NCBI GenBank assembly: GCA_947591245.1
Contig: CANQCY010000015.1
Span: 1-45,066 of the forward strand
From: an uncultured Lachnospiraceae bacterium
Lineage (GTDB): Bacteria; Bacillota; Clostridia; Lachnospirales; Lachnospiraceae
Length of the DNA: 45,066 nucleotides
Direction of reading: 5' to 3'
Under the pieces are notes generated by a model. That model was not told the DNA's origin, ran no database searches, and saw nothing but the letters and a program-made list of their open reading frames with translations. Below, one piece after another: positions 35,451 to 42,160 of the stretch (positions are counted from its first letter, which is position 1; each line of letters begins with the position of its first letter). Position numbers and translations under genes: made by a program.

Positions 35451-35798
35451 TTACTTATTTTTATTATTCATTTTATCCAAAATTTCAGCATAATACCGCA
35501 GCGTTCGCGCCATTATTTTGCGATGCTCCGCCTCGGTATGTTCCGCCTCAATCCTCCTTAGAGCCAGCGTCCTGCCATATATAAAATTCATATCGCAGCG
35601 AAGCTCGTTTGCCAGAATATACGCATAGACCGGCGATAAACCTGTTTGTCCCTTTTCGATCCTATATAGGGCGTCCTCCGTAATTTGAAACAGGTCTGCC
35701 ATCTCTTTTCTCTTCATTCCACGCATTTCCCGAAACTTTTTTAAATTTGCCCCGATCATGACGTCTATGTTATTATTCTGCCGCTTCGTCTGTTTCAT
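35451..35798 (-). CDS. XRE-family helix-turn-helix regulator
   Basis: A 115-residue DNA-binding protein. The HTH_3 fold spans about residues 16-72: LKKFREMRGMKRKEMADLFQ then ITEDALYRIEKGQTGLSPVY and ILANELRCDMNFIYGRT. A C-terminal amphipathic helix (about 80-110) may mediate dimerisation. AAAGGAGCATAC gives the ATG, and that ribosome site is formed by the last bases of the larE remnant. No promoter lies directly in front; the nearest is the consensus promoter at 36173-36201, so expression probably runs through the pseudogene. The target is unknown; the gene pair downstream is a candidate. Confidence 0.88.
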   Translation of the reverse strand: MKQTKRQNNNIDVMIGANLKKFREMRGMKRKEMADLFQITEDALYRIEKGQTGLSPVYAYILANELRCDMNFIYGRTLALRRIEAEHTEAEHRKIMARTLRYYAEILDKMNNKNK

Positions 35799-35809
35799 AT
35801 GTATGCTCC

Positions 35810-36145
35810 TTTGCTGTTTTTCAATTCCCGTACAACGGCGGTCCTCACTGTCTCTTCCGTCAGCCGGGAGAGCTCTTCCGGTAATAATTCAATTCTTGCC
35901 ATATATCCGTGAATCCGAACGCGCACTTGGGAAAAGCCCATATCAAATGGCAGCTGTTTTCCGGATTTTCAGCAAATCCGTCTATCGCCAGCAAATCTGC
36001 ATCCACGAAGACCTGGCGGATCCTTTGCCGCCTTCAGCAAAAACGCGGAATCAACGCCGGCGGAAAATGCAACAGCAAGCGTCCCCATACCGGAAATCGC
36101 CTGCTTTAGCCTATTGTATTTCTCATTTAATTCTAACTGCTCCAG
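35810..36145 (-). pseudogene. larE: larE remnant (ATP-dependent sacrificial sulfur transferase), three frames
   Basis: No intact reading frame exists, but three fragments in order and in three different frames match LarE, the sulfur-inserting enzyme for the nickel-pincer cofactor. Fragment 1 (36020-36145) is the PP-loop start, KQAISGMGTLAVAFSAGVDS then AFLLKAAKD. Fragment 2 (35947-36012) reads VFVDADLLAIDGFAENPENS, the block before the CYxCK motif. Fragment 3 (35810-35944) reads MGFSQVRVRIHGYMARIELL, the C-terminal block. Roughly 20 and 130 codons are missing between them, as is the terminal YVTLDL-type end. It fills the 399-base space between the XRE and M15 genes. No larA, larB or larC is in the window. 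Confidence 0.85.
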
Positions 36146-36172
36146 TCAGTATTTCCCGCCCCTCTTCAAAAA

Positions 36173-36201
36173 ATTATAGTATAATTTCTGCACAGCGTCA
36201 A
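36173..36201 (-). promoter_or_regulatory. Consensus sigma-A promoter upstream of the larE remnant
   Basis: Minus strand TTGACG (36196-36201), a 17-base spacer and TATAAT (36173-36178), 11/12 consensus. The -35 overlaps the stop codon of the M15 gene. It is intact although the gene it served is decayed, and probably now drives the XRE regulator. Confidence 0.85.
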
Positions 36202-36839
36202 TACTGAAAATGCTGATAGTCCTTTGACGCCTCCCACTCGCCGCCCCATGTGAAGCCGTTTCGGATAAAAATCTGATAACAGGGATCCTCCGGCGTGATC
36301 TTGTGCTCAAACTGCTTTTCACGATTCTGATACCGCCTGCCGTTCTCCGGCTCACACACCATCTTTCCATCCTTCATATGTATATACGGATTGTACCGCG
36401 GATTGATATCAACCGCCAATCCGTAGCTGTGATTTGACAGGCGTTTCGTTCCGGATACCGTGCGGAAATTAAAACAGGACGTATTATTATCCGCCATGGA
36501 CAGATTGTCGTCAGCGTCGTAGTCATCTACAAGAACCATTTTTTCAATCTCGTATTTCTCTTGATACAGCTCATAAAAAATATCGCACAGCTTTGAGGCA
36601 ATCTTCTTATTCGCTACCATTTCGCCGATGCGAACCTCTCCGTCAAAGCCGTAATGAAGCGTCCTGATATAACGCAACTGCTCTCTGGGTACAGTACAAT
36701 TTTTCTTATACGATTTCCCATCCATGCGCTCAAACTGCACGGATGAGAGATTTGTATGGTAAAACAGCTTTCTGATCTGCCCGGAATCTGCCCCGGATAC
36801 ATCTACGATTGAAAACGCCTTTTTTGACTGAAACTGCAT
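36198..36839 (-). CDS. M15-family metallopeptidase (D-Ala-D-Ala carboxypeptidase-like)
   Basis: A predicted zinc peptidase of the VanY/M15 superfamily acting on peptidoglycan-type peptides. Zinc ligands are apparent: His and Asp in LSNHSYGLAVDINPRY and the final His in DYQHFQY. GGEWEASKDYQHF is the typical C-terminal signature. No signal peptide is seen with either start. I chose ATG at 36839 (213 residues) because the longer version from 36914 begins inside the ligase gene and adds an Arg-rich tail; the ribosome site of either start is imperfect. It follows the AMP-ligase gene closely and may belong to that cluster. Cytoplasmic or non-classical location is unresolved, and a peptide-trimming role in the pathway is possible. 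Confidence 0.8.
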   Translation of the reverse strand: MQFQSKKAFSIVDVSGADSGQIRKLFYHTNLSSVQFERMDGKSYKKNCTVPREQLRYIRTLHYGFDGEVRIGEMVANKKIASKLCDIFYELYQEKYEIEKMVLVDDYDADDNLSMADNNTSCFNFRTVSGTKRLSNHSYGLAVDINPRYNPYIHMKDGKMVCEPENGRRYQNREKQFEHKITPEDPCYQIFIRNGFTWGGEWEASKDYQHFQY

Positions 36840-36891
36840 TTCTCCTACCCCCCTGCGTCTTGCTGCCGGCGTCTGATTCCGGAAATTTTCT

Positions 36892-38451
36892 TTACGCCGT
36901 CGGAAGCGGCTCATCGATCTCTGCTTCCTGTCTCTTTATCTTCTTTGTGGAATTTCTGATAAACGGATTTTTTCTCACTACGAGAGATGTGATCTGGCGG
37001 TAGGTCGGCTGCGTTTTGTTGTACTCATCCAAAAAAGCCTGCAGCGCCGAACGAATCGCTTCCTCATCCAATCCTTTCACTGCAGCCGCATCCCGATCCG
37101 GATAAATACGCGCAGTGAGTCCGTTATTCTCACCCGTGACGATCACTTCCCCCACCAGAGGATTCAGCCCCAGCTTATTTTCAATTTCCTCGGGCGAGAT
37201 ATTTTCCCCGTTTGAGAGAATGATAAGATTTTTTACGCGCCCGTTGATAAACAAAAATCCATCCTCATCCATATATCCCTTATCGCCTGTATGAAGCCAC
37301 CCGTCCTTAAGCGCCTCCTCTGTTTCCGCCGGCATTTTATAATACCCTTTCATGACGCTGCTGCCTCTGACAAGAATCTCTCCATCCTCAAATTTGATCT
37401 CAGCGTTACAAAGAGGACGTCCTATCGAGCCCGCTTTCGAGTCTCCCGGCGTATTGTTGCTGATCACCGGCGAGCACTCCGACATGCCGTATCCCTCATA
37501 AATGCCTACGCCGTACTCGGCAAATTTATCAATGTAATACGGATCCAGATGGGCGCCGCCCGAAAAAATAGTTTTCAGATTGCCGCCGAACACATTATCT
37601 GCCAAAACCTTTTTGGGAATCGCGGGGTCGGCGCTCGCAAGCCTTTTACAAATGGTCTCTATCATCAGGGGAACCATAAGCATCACTTCCGGCTTAAACA
37701 CTCCCATATTCTTTATCATATGAAGCAGCGAATCATTAATGCATACTGTTGAGCCGAGGGAAAATCCTTTAAGCCAGTCCATGACAAGACAGAATGCATG
37801 ATGAATCGGAAGCACGCTGAGCAATACCGTTCCCGGTTCCGCCGTATAATTAACCGAAATCACATTCGTTGCCAGATTATTCTGCGTCAGCATAACGCCC
37901 TTGCTCTTTCCGGTCGTACCGGATGTGAAAATAATCGTAGCCACATCGTCCGGATCAGGACGTTCTGAATCCGCGCCGTCCTTTCCCGACGCTTTTTTGA
38001 GAGAAGCCAGCGTTCCCACTTCTTCCACGGAACCCTCTGTCTCCTCCTCCTGTAAAAGCCATATATTTCTGAGCTTAGGACACCCCGCCAGAATAGCGTC
38101 CAAAAGCGGCTGGCGTTTCGGATCCAAAAACAGCGCTTCCGAATCCGATCGGTTAATAAGATCAACCAGATCCTCACCCGGAAGTCCCGCATCAAGCGGC
38201 ACGGCAACGGTTTTCCCCGTAATCAGAGCCAGATAGCTCTCGATCCATTCGACAGAACTCGTTCCGATCAAGGCGATGTGTTTCCCCGCAAAGCCCTGTG
38301 CCAGCAAGGCCTTTCTCAAGCCGGCCGCCTCTTCCATCAGCTCACTGTAGCTGCGTTCAAAAATTTCTTTCTTTTTCAGCCATTTGACAGCCGGAATCTC
38401 TGAGTACTTCTCCCCGCTCTTCTCCAAAATATCACGAATCAGAATTGGCAT
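36892..38451 (-). CDS. AMP-forming acyl/aminoacyl ligase (ANL superfamily)
   Basis: Activates a carboxylic acid as an adenylate and most likely loads it on the adjacent carrier protein. The 519 residues show the P-loop IIFTSGTTGKSKGVMLT (about 168-184), VLPIHHAF, the YEGYGMSECSPV acyl-adenylate motif, GWLHTGDKGYMDEDGFLFI, the hinge GRVKNLIILSNGENISPEEI and C-terminal NSTKKIKRQ with the catalytic Lys. The N-terminal half resembles fatty-acyl ligases more than NRPS adenylation domains, but specificity is not readable by eye. The start codon directly abuts the ACP stop (TAAATG), so the two are translated together. Confidence 0.92.
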   Translation of the reverse strand: MPILIRDILEKSGEKYSEIPAVKWLKKKEIFERSYSELMEEAAGLRKALLAQGFAGKHIALIGTSSVEWIESYLALITGKTVAVPLDAGLPGEDLVDLINRSDSEALFLDPKRQPLLDAILAGCPKLRNIWLLQEEETEGSVEEVGTLASLKKASGKDGADSERPDPDDVATIIFTSGTTGKSKGVMLTQNNLATNVISVNYTAEPGTVLLSVLPIHHAFCLVMDWLKGFSLGSTVCINDSLLHMIKNMGVFKPEVMLMVPLMIETICKRLASADPAIPKKVLADNVFGGNLKTIFSGGAHLDPYYIDKFAEYGVGIYEGYGMSECSPVISNNTPGDSKAGSIGRPLCNAEIKFEDGEILVRGSSVMKGYYKMPAETEEALKDGWLHTGDKGYMDEDGFLFINGRVKNLIILSNGENISPEEIENKLGLNPLVGEVIVTGENNGLTARIYPDRDAAAVKGLDEEAIRSALQAFLDEYNKTQPTYRQITSLVVRKNPFIRNSTKKIKRQEAEIDEPLPTA

Positions 38452-38694
38452 TTATTCATCCTCCTTCTGCAGCTGCTCCATTAATTCAAGAGCTTCTCCT
38501 ATCGTAAGCGCTTTGAGAGCGTCTTCCTCCTCCAGCTCCACGTCAAATGTATCCTCTAATTCTCCCAAAAACGACATAAAATCAAGAGAGCTGAAGCCAA
38601 GATCCTCCCGGAACCTCATATCATTATGCATATCCTCCGGCTTCACATCACTGTACTGCGCTACCATTTTCTTGAACTCCATTTCCCGCGTCAT
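38452..38694 (-). CDS. Acyl/peptidyl carrier protein
   Basis: An 80-residue acidic carrier. The phosphopantetheine attachment site is Ser36 in EDLGFSSLDFMSFLGELE, with the usual helix II pattern and the Phe before the Ser. Helices I, III and IV are recognisable. GGAGGTAAGAAG precedes the ATG. It lies between a stand-alone condensation-type enzyme (32 bases upstream) and an AMP-forming ligase (immediately downstream), so it is a dedicated carrier of this cluster and not the fatty-acid ACP. A phosphopantetheinyl transferase is not in the window and must come from elsewhere. Confidence 0.93.
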   Translation of the reverse strand: MTREMEFKKMVAQYSDVKPEDMHNDMRFREDLGFSSLDFMSFLGELEDTFDVELEEEDALKALTIGEALELMEQLQKEDE

Positions 38695-38726
38695 CTTCTT
38701 ACCTCCATAATCCGTTTACATATTTT

Positions 38727-40112
38727 TTATACCTGTTCCATAATTTCCCCGATACTCATATCCGGCTCTGCAATTCCTTTAAAAAGAATTCTCATCATAT
38801 AGTAATATAAAAGCTCCATATCATGCTCTTCTAACCGGGCAGTCTGATAATGGTAGGAGAAATGCATTCCGCCGTACTCATTATGGGATACCGTCAAATA
38901 CATCTTTTTTGTCGCCGCCCCGTTTGCAAACCATTTGGAATGCTGGGAAACGTGAACCAGATGCGGATTGTCCATCTTGACCGGCATCGGCTGATACGTG
39001 AGATAACAGCTCTCATAAGTTGTATTTTCCGGTGTGCGGTAACGCCTCCGCATCTCTTCCTCGATCAGCGCCGGATCGTAGTTGCTGTGCATGTAAATCC
39101 GATTCTGCACATTCTGAATCTCATATGCTGCCGCCAGAAATTCTGTGTCGGGAGAAATCACTGTTCGGCAGGGGAACATAATCGTCCGGCTTCCCCCTGA
39201 CGTCCACTCGTCATGCGTGGAACGCCTGGAAATAAAATTCTGAATCGTAATATCTTCCTGACCGTTATTCATTTTGGACAAATATGTGCGAATCGACAAT
39301 AACAAAAGATTAGTCATCGAAATCTGATGGTTCATGCAGAAATCTATAAGATTTTTCGTCGGCTCCGGCTCCAGATCATAGTCCTTTACCTCGACGAACA
39401 AATTCTTCAGCTCAATGTCCGCCGCACGCAGCGTCGGATCACCGTGTTTTTTTCTGGATTCCTCCAGCACAGACGATCCCTGAATATCTGAATAAAGCGG
39501 CTCGCCCAGCGCGTCAAGCTGATCTTCCCAAAACTTCTTATCCTTGGCAAAACGCTTTTCGTTATTTGCCTTCTTCAAATCCTTTGCCAGCGCCTTCTCA
39601 AAATCCGCCAGCTCGCTCGGATACTCAGATTTAAACCGGAAATGCGTATATAGCTGCATCAGGTCATTGACCATCACGACCAGGCCGCACGAATCAATAA
39701 GCCTGTGATCCATATGGATGAAAAATCCATTGTACCCTTCCGGAAGCTTGAGCATAATCACATCGCACAATGGAATATCATCCCCGTCAAACGTCTGATA
39801 CGCCCACTGCTGCATTATTGCGTCCGCCTCTGCCAGAGTCATGCCCGACAGATCCTTGAGCGGAATATCCCTCGTATCCTTTTCCATGATATACTGTCGG
39901 ATCTCTCCATTTTTATCCGGTTTTGTAAATCGGACCCGCATACATCCGTACCGCTCAAATTCCAGCTGAATGCATTTTTTCAACAGTCCGAAATCCAGCG
40001 CCGACTTTAAAGACGCCACAGCGCTGACGCCCGACACTTGCTGCGTACCGTATTTCCTGATCCAGTTGTAATGCAGTTTCTGCGCCGCCGTCAATGAATA
40101 ATACTCTTTCAT
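38727..40112 (-). CDS. Stand-alone condensation-domain-like acyltransferase
   Basis: A 461-residue member of the CoA-dependent acyltransferase/NRPS condensation superfamily. The active-site HxxxD is His136-Asp140 (IHMDHRLIDSCG); the first His of the classical HHxxxDG is Asp here and the final Gly is Ser. The second lobe has SMTNLLLLSIRTYL and DITIQNFISRRST, with ATKKMYLTVSHNEYGGMHFS in the latch region. It would transfer the carrier-bound acyl or aminoacyl group to an amine or hydroxyl acceptor. It heads the condensation-carrier-ligase trio and is preceded by a 135-base gap with no clear promoter. AGGAG lies about 12 bases before the ATG. Acceptor and product are unknown. Confidence 0.85.
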   Translation of the reverse strand: MKEYYSLTAAQKLHYNWIRKYGTQQVSGVSAVASLKSALDFGLLKKCIQLEFERYGCMRVRFTKPDKNGEIRQYIMEKDTRDIPLKDLSGMTLAEADAIMQQWAYQTFDGDDIPLCDVIMLKLPEGYNGFFIHMDHRLIDSCGLVVMVNDLMQLYTHFRFKSEYPSELADFEKALAKDLKKANNEKRFAKDKKFWEDQLDALGEPLYSDIQGSSVLEESRKKHGDPTLRAADIELKNLFVEVKDYDLEPEPTKNLIDFCMNHQISMTNLLLLSIRTYLSKMNNGQEDITIQNFISRRSTHDEWTSGGSRTIMFPCRTVISPDTEFLAAAYEIQNVQNRIYMHSNYDPALIEEEMRRRYRTPENTTYESCYLTYQPMPVKMDNPHLVHVSQHSKWFANGAATKKMYLTVSHNEYGGMHFSYHYQTARLEEHDMELLYYYMMRILFKGIAEPDMSIGEIMEQV

Positions 40113-40247
40113 ATATTGTTGCTTCTCCTTCTTTTAACCTGCCGCAAGGGACTGATCTATTTCTTTGCCAGCCTAACATATTTTTAATGATTAATCTACC
40201 CCCTAAAGCACTTAATGGACATTTTACCCAAAATTGACCAAGACCTT
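40113..40247 (-). other. Intergenic region with unexplained AT-rich sequence
   Basis: The 135-base gap between the hydrolase and the condensation-type gene has no convincing -35/-10 pair and no terminator. It contains two related plus-strand elements, TACCCCCTAAAG (40198) and TACCCAAAATTG (40225), that could be protein-binding sites. Nothing else is identified. Confidence 0.35.
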
Positions 40248-41249
40248 TCATAATGAATTTCCCGCAACGGATTTCAAATCATTTTCTTGAAAAAACTGCA
40301 GAAGCTTTCTGCGGTACAGTTCCGGTTCCTCATACGCGCTGCAAAGGTGTCTTGCCTCCGGTACCACGACCAGCTCTTTCGGCGCCCGGCACAAATAATG
40401 GTTAATCCTCGAATTTTTCGGATCCACATACGTATCCTTTTCGCCGTGGAAAAAAAGGACAGGACGCTTATTTTTCCTCATTGCTTCCGCTGTGTCCGCA
40501 TTTTTCATGGAAAAGCCGGCAAATAATTTGCAAAACAGGTTAAGGCGGAACAATAGCAAGCCGATCCAATGCAGATGGAACCAATTCGCCGCCATATCCT
40601 GAACCTGTCCTTTCATGGAACGGAAACCGCAGTCAGCGATCAGCCCTTTCACCTCTTTCGGCAGCCTGTGGCCGGATGCCATCAGTACTGCCGCCGCCCC
40701 CATCGATTCCCCGTACAGATAAATCGGGAGCTTGTTCCGGTTTTTTCCCGCGATATAATACGCCCATTTCTGTACGTCATACTGCTCCATTGCACCAAAT
40801 GTGATGTATTCTCCCTGGCTCTCTCCACAGCATCTCTGATCCATAAAAAGCAGACTGCAGTTATGCTCATGGAGAAATCTGGCAGTATAGGCAAAATCTC
40901 CAAAGCCGCTGCCCTTATAGCCGTGGCTCAAGATAACATGCCTCTTTGCATTCGCCGCCGGCAGATAAAAGGCATGCAGAAGCAGGCCGTCCCTGCTTCT
41001 GATATAGCAGTTTTGCATGTTCTGCCGCCTGCACCATTCCTTCCCCTCCTCATACTCTTTCTCAAATTTATCCCTCGGATGATTGATCTTTGTATGAGAC
41101 AGTTGAAACCATTTTCTCTTAACCAGCCTTTTGTGCTCCTTGCATCGGACGATCATTTCAAAAAAAGACCATCCGAACGCCATAAATATAGTAAACGCCA
41201 CTGTAAAAACGCCCGCTGCTTTCATCGCCTTTTCTTTCACCTTTTTCAC
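40248..41249 (-). CDS. Membrane-anchored alpha/beta hydrolase
   Basis: A serine hydrolase with an N-terminal membrane helix (about 13-34), so the catalytic domain is tethered. The oxyanion segment is ILSHGYKGSG (106-115), the nucleophile elbow YGESMGAA places Ser182, the acid is Asp271 (GEKDTYVD) and the base is His300 (EARHLCS). It resembles YqkD/BAAT-type hydrolases of Firmicutes. The start is GTG at 41249 with AAGGA seven bases upstream; a second GTG three codons later is also possible. It precedes the condensation-carrier-ligase genes in the same direction. It could release or edit a thioester product, or be unrelated to the cluster; the 135-base gap leaves this open. Confidence 0.85.
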   Translation of the reverse strand: MKKVKEKAMKAAGVFTVAFTIFMAFGWSFFEMIVRCKEHKRLVKRKWFQLSHTKINHPRDKFEKEYEEGKEWCRRQNMQNCYIRSRDGLLLHAFYLPAANAKRHVILSHGYKGSGFGDFAYTARFLHEHNCSLLFMDQRCCGESQGEYITFGAMEQYDVQKWAYYIAGKNRNKLPIYLYGESMGAAAVLMASGHRLPKEVKGLIADCGFRSMKGQVQDMAANWFHLHWIGLLLFRLNLFCKLFAGFSMKNADTAEAMRKNKRPVLFFHGEKDTYVDPKNSRINHYLCRAPKELVVVPEARHLCSAYEEPELYRRKLLQFFQENDLKSVAGNSL

Positions 41250-41276
41250 CTCTACGTCCTTATTTTAGTTCTCCCA

Positions 41277-41317
41277 GTATAAATAAGCGGTAATGCCGGC
41301 ACCACCGACATTACCGC
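41277..41317 (-). terminator. Strong hairpin after the PepSY gene
   Basis: Minus strand GCGGTAATG-T-CGG / CCG-G-CATTACCGC (41287-41317) forms a 13-bp stem including one U-G pair, with a 5-nt loop. TTATTTATAC follows. The hairpin is very stable but the tail is only moderately T-rich. It ends transcription of the 44.8-41.4 kb pair. Confidence 0.6.
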
Positions 41318-41370
41318 CGCAGAATTTATTAGCTTTCGTTTTTTGAAATCTTAGCAGTCCTATTCATGCT

Positions 41371-42105
41371 TTAATCATCAATATCCGTCTCAAATTCGAG
41401 CACCTTTCCGGTTTTGGCGTCTATCTTTACCTCATACTCATAGATTCCCTTAACCATCTCGATTTCATAAACCTGCACCCCGTCGTCGTTATCGAGTTTC
41501 GCTTTAATGATCGTTGCGCCCGGCGCCTTTTTCTTTGCAATGGACTTTGCTTGCTCCAGTCCGACATCTTTATTGTTGGAAGAAGCTGATTTTGAAACAG
41601 TAATTTTCCATTCATACTCCAAAAGCTTCCCTGACTTGCCGTCATAAACCAATGTATAATTTTTATTTCCCTTCCGCAGATGGACCTTATACTCCGCTCT
41701 TCCATCATCATACTCCAAAACCATGCGAAGCGCCGTTGCATTTTTGACTTTCTTTTTTGCTTTTTTCTGAATAGACTTCCGGGAAATATTTTTCCTGCCC
41801 TGATCAGGGTAAGGAGGATTGCTGATTTCCCAATCATACTGAATCATTTTCCCATCGGATGCGCGATATTCGAAATTATACTCTTTGCCGCCTTTCAAAA
41901 GCTCCACCTCATACACATGCGTTCCGTTATCATAATCCGATTCAACCTTGAGCACCGTGGCTGAGGGCACTTTCTTTAACGCCGCTTTCCTCGCCTCCTC
42001 TGCACTCGTCATTTTCTTAGCTTGCACAGCTGTTCCGCCACACATTAAGAAAAACAAAGAAAACAGCATGCTGCAAACCGCTACTTTTGTAAATGTCCTT
42101 TTCAT
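41371..42105 (-). CDS. Secreted protein with three PepSY repeats
   Basis: A 244-residue exported protein. A signal peptide (MKRTFTKVAVCSMLFSLFFL) is followed by three PepSY domains (about 33-95, 108-165 and 182-242). Each has the family pattern of an Ala/Lys-rich helix (EEARKAALKKVPSATVLKVE; SIAKKKAPGATIIKAKLD) and two strands ending in D-x-x-x-G-K-V/M-L/I-x-Y/F (DAKTGKVLEFE). PepSY domains are linked to protease inhibition or cell-envelope sensing (family knowledge). A Cys within the hydrophobic stretch (FLMCGG) is weakly lipobox-like, but the surrounding residues favour ordinary cleavage at VQA-KK. It follows the large Big2 protein gene by 55 bases and is probably co-transcribed. AAAGGATGACG precedes the ATG. 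Confidence 0.88.
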   Translation of the reverse strand: MKRTFTKVAVCSMLFSLFFLMCGGTAVQAKKMTSAEEARKAALKKVPSATVLKVESDYDNGTHVYEVELLKGGKEYNFEYRASDGKMIQYDWEISNPPYPDQGRKNISRKSIQKKAKKKVKNATALRMVLEYDDGRAEYKVHLRKGNKNYTLVYDGKSGKLLEYEWKITVSKSASSNNKDVGLEQAKSIAKKKAPGATIIKAKLDNDDGVQVYEIEMVKGIYEYEVKIDAKTGKVLEFETDIDD

Positions 42106-42160
42106 AATTCGTCATCCTTTCTGAAATAATATTTGCTTTTGCCAAAGTTTTGACGCTCTG

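Noticed and set aside
35758-36207. A 149-residue plus-strand reading frame in the XRE-M15 gap
   Set aside because: It has no ribosome site and a low-complexity composition, and the opposite strand carries recognisable LarE fragments that explain the sequence.
36839-36914. Longer N-terminus for the M15 peptidase beginning at 36914
   Set aside because: It starts inside the ligase gene, adds an Arg-rich tail unlike a signal peptide, and has a poorly spaced ribosome site; kept only as an alternative.
36198-41249. dlt-type D-alanylation operon
   Set aside because: The ligase and carrier would fit DltA/DltC superficially, but there is no DltB-type MBOAT or DltD, and a condensation-type enzyme is present instead.
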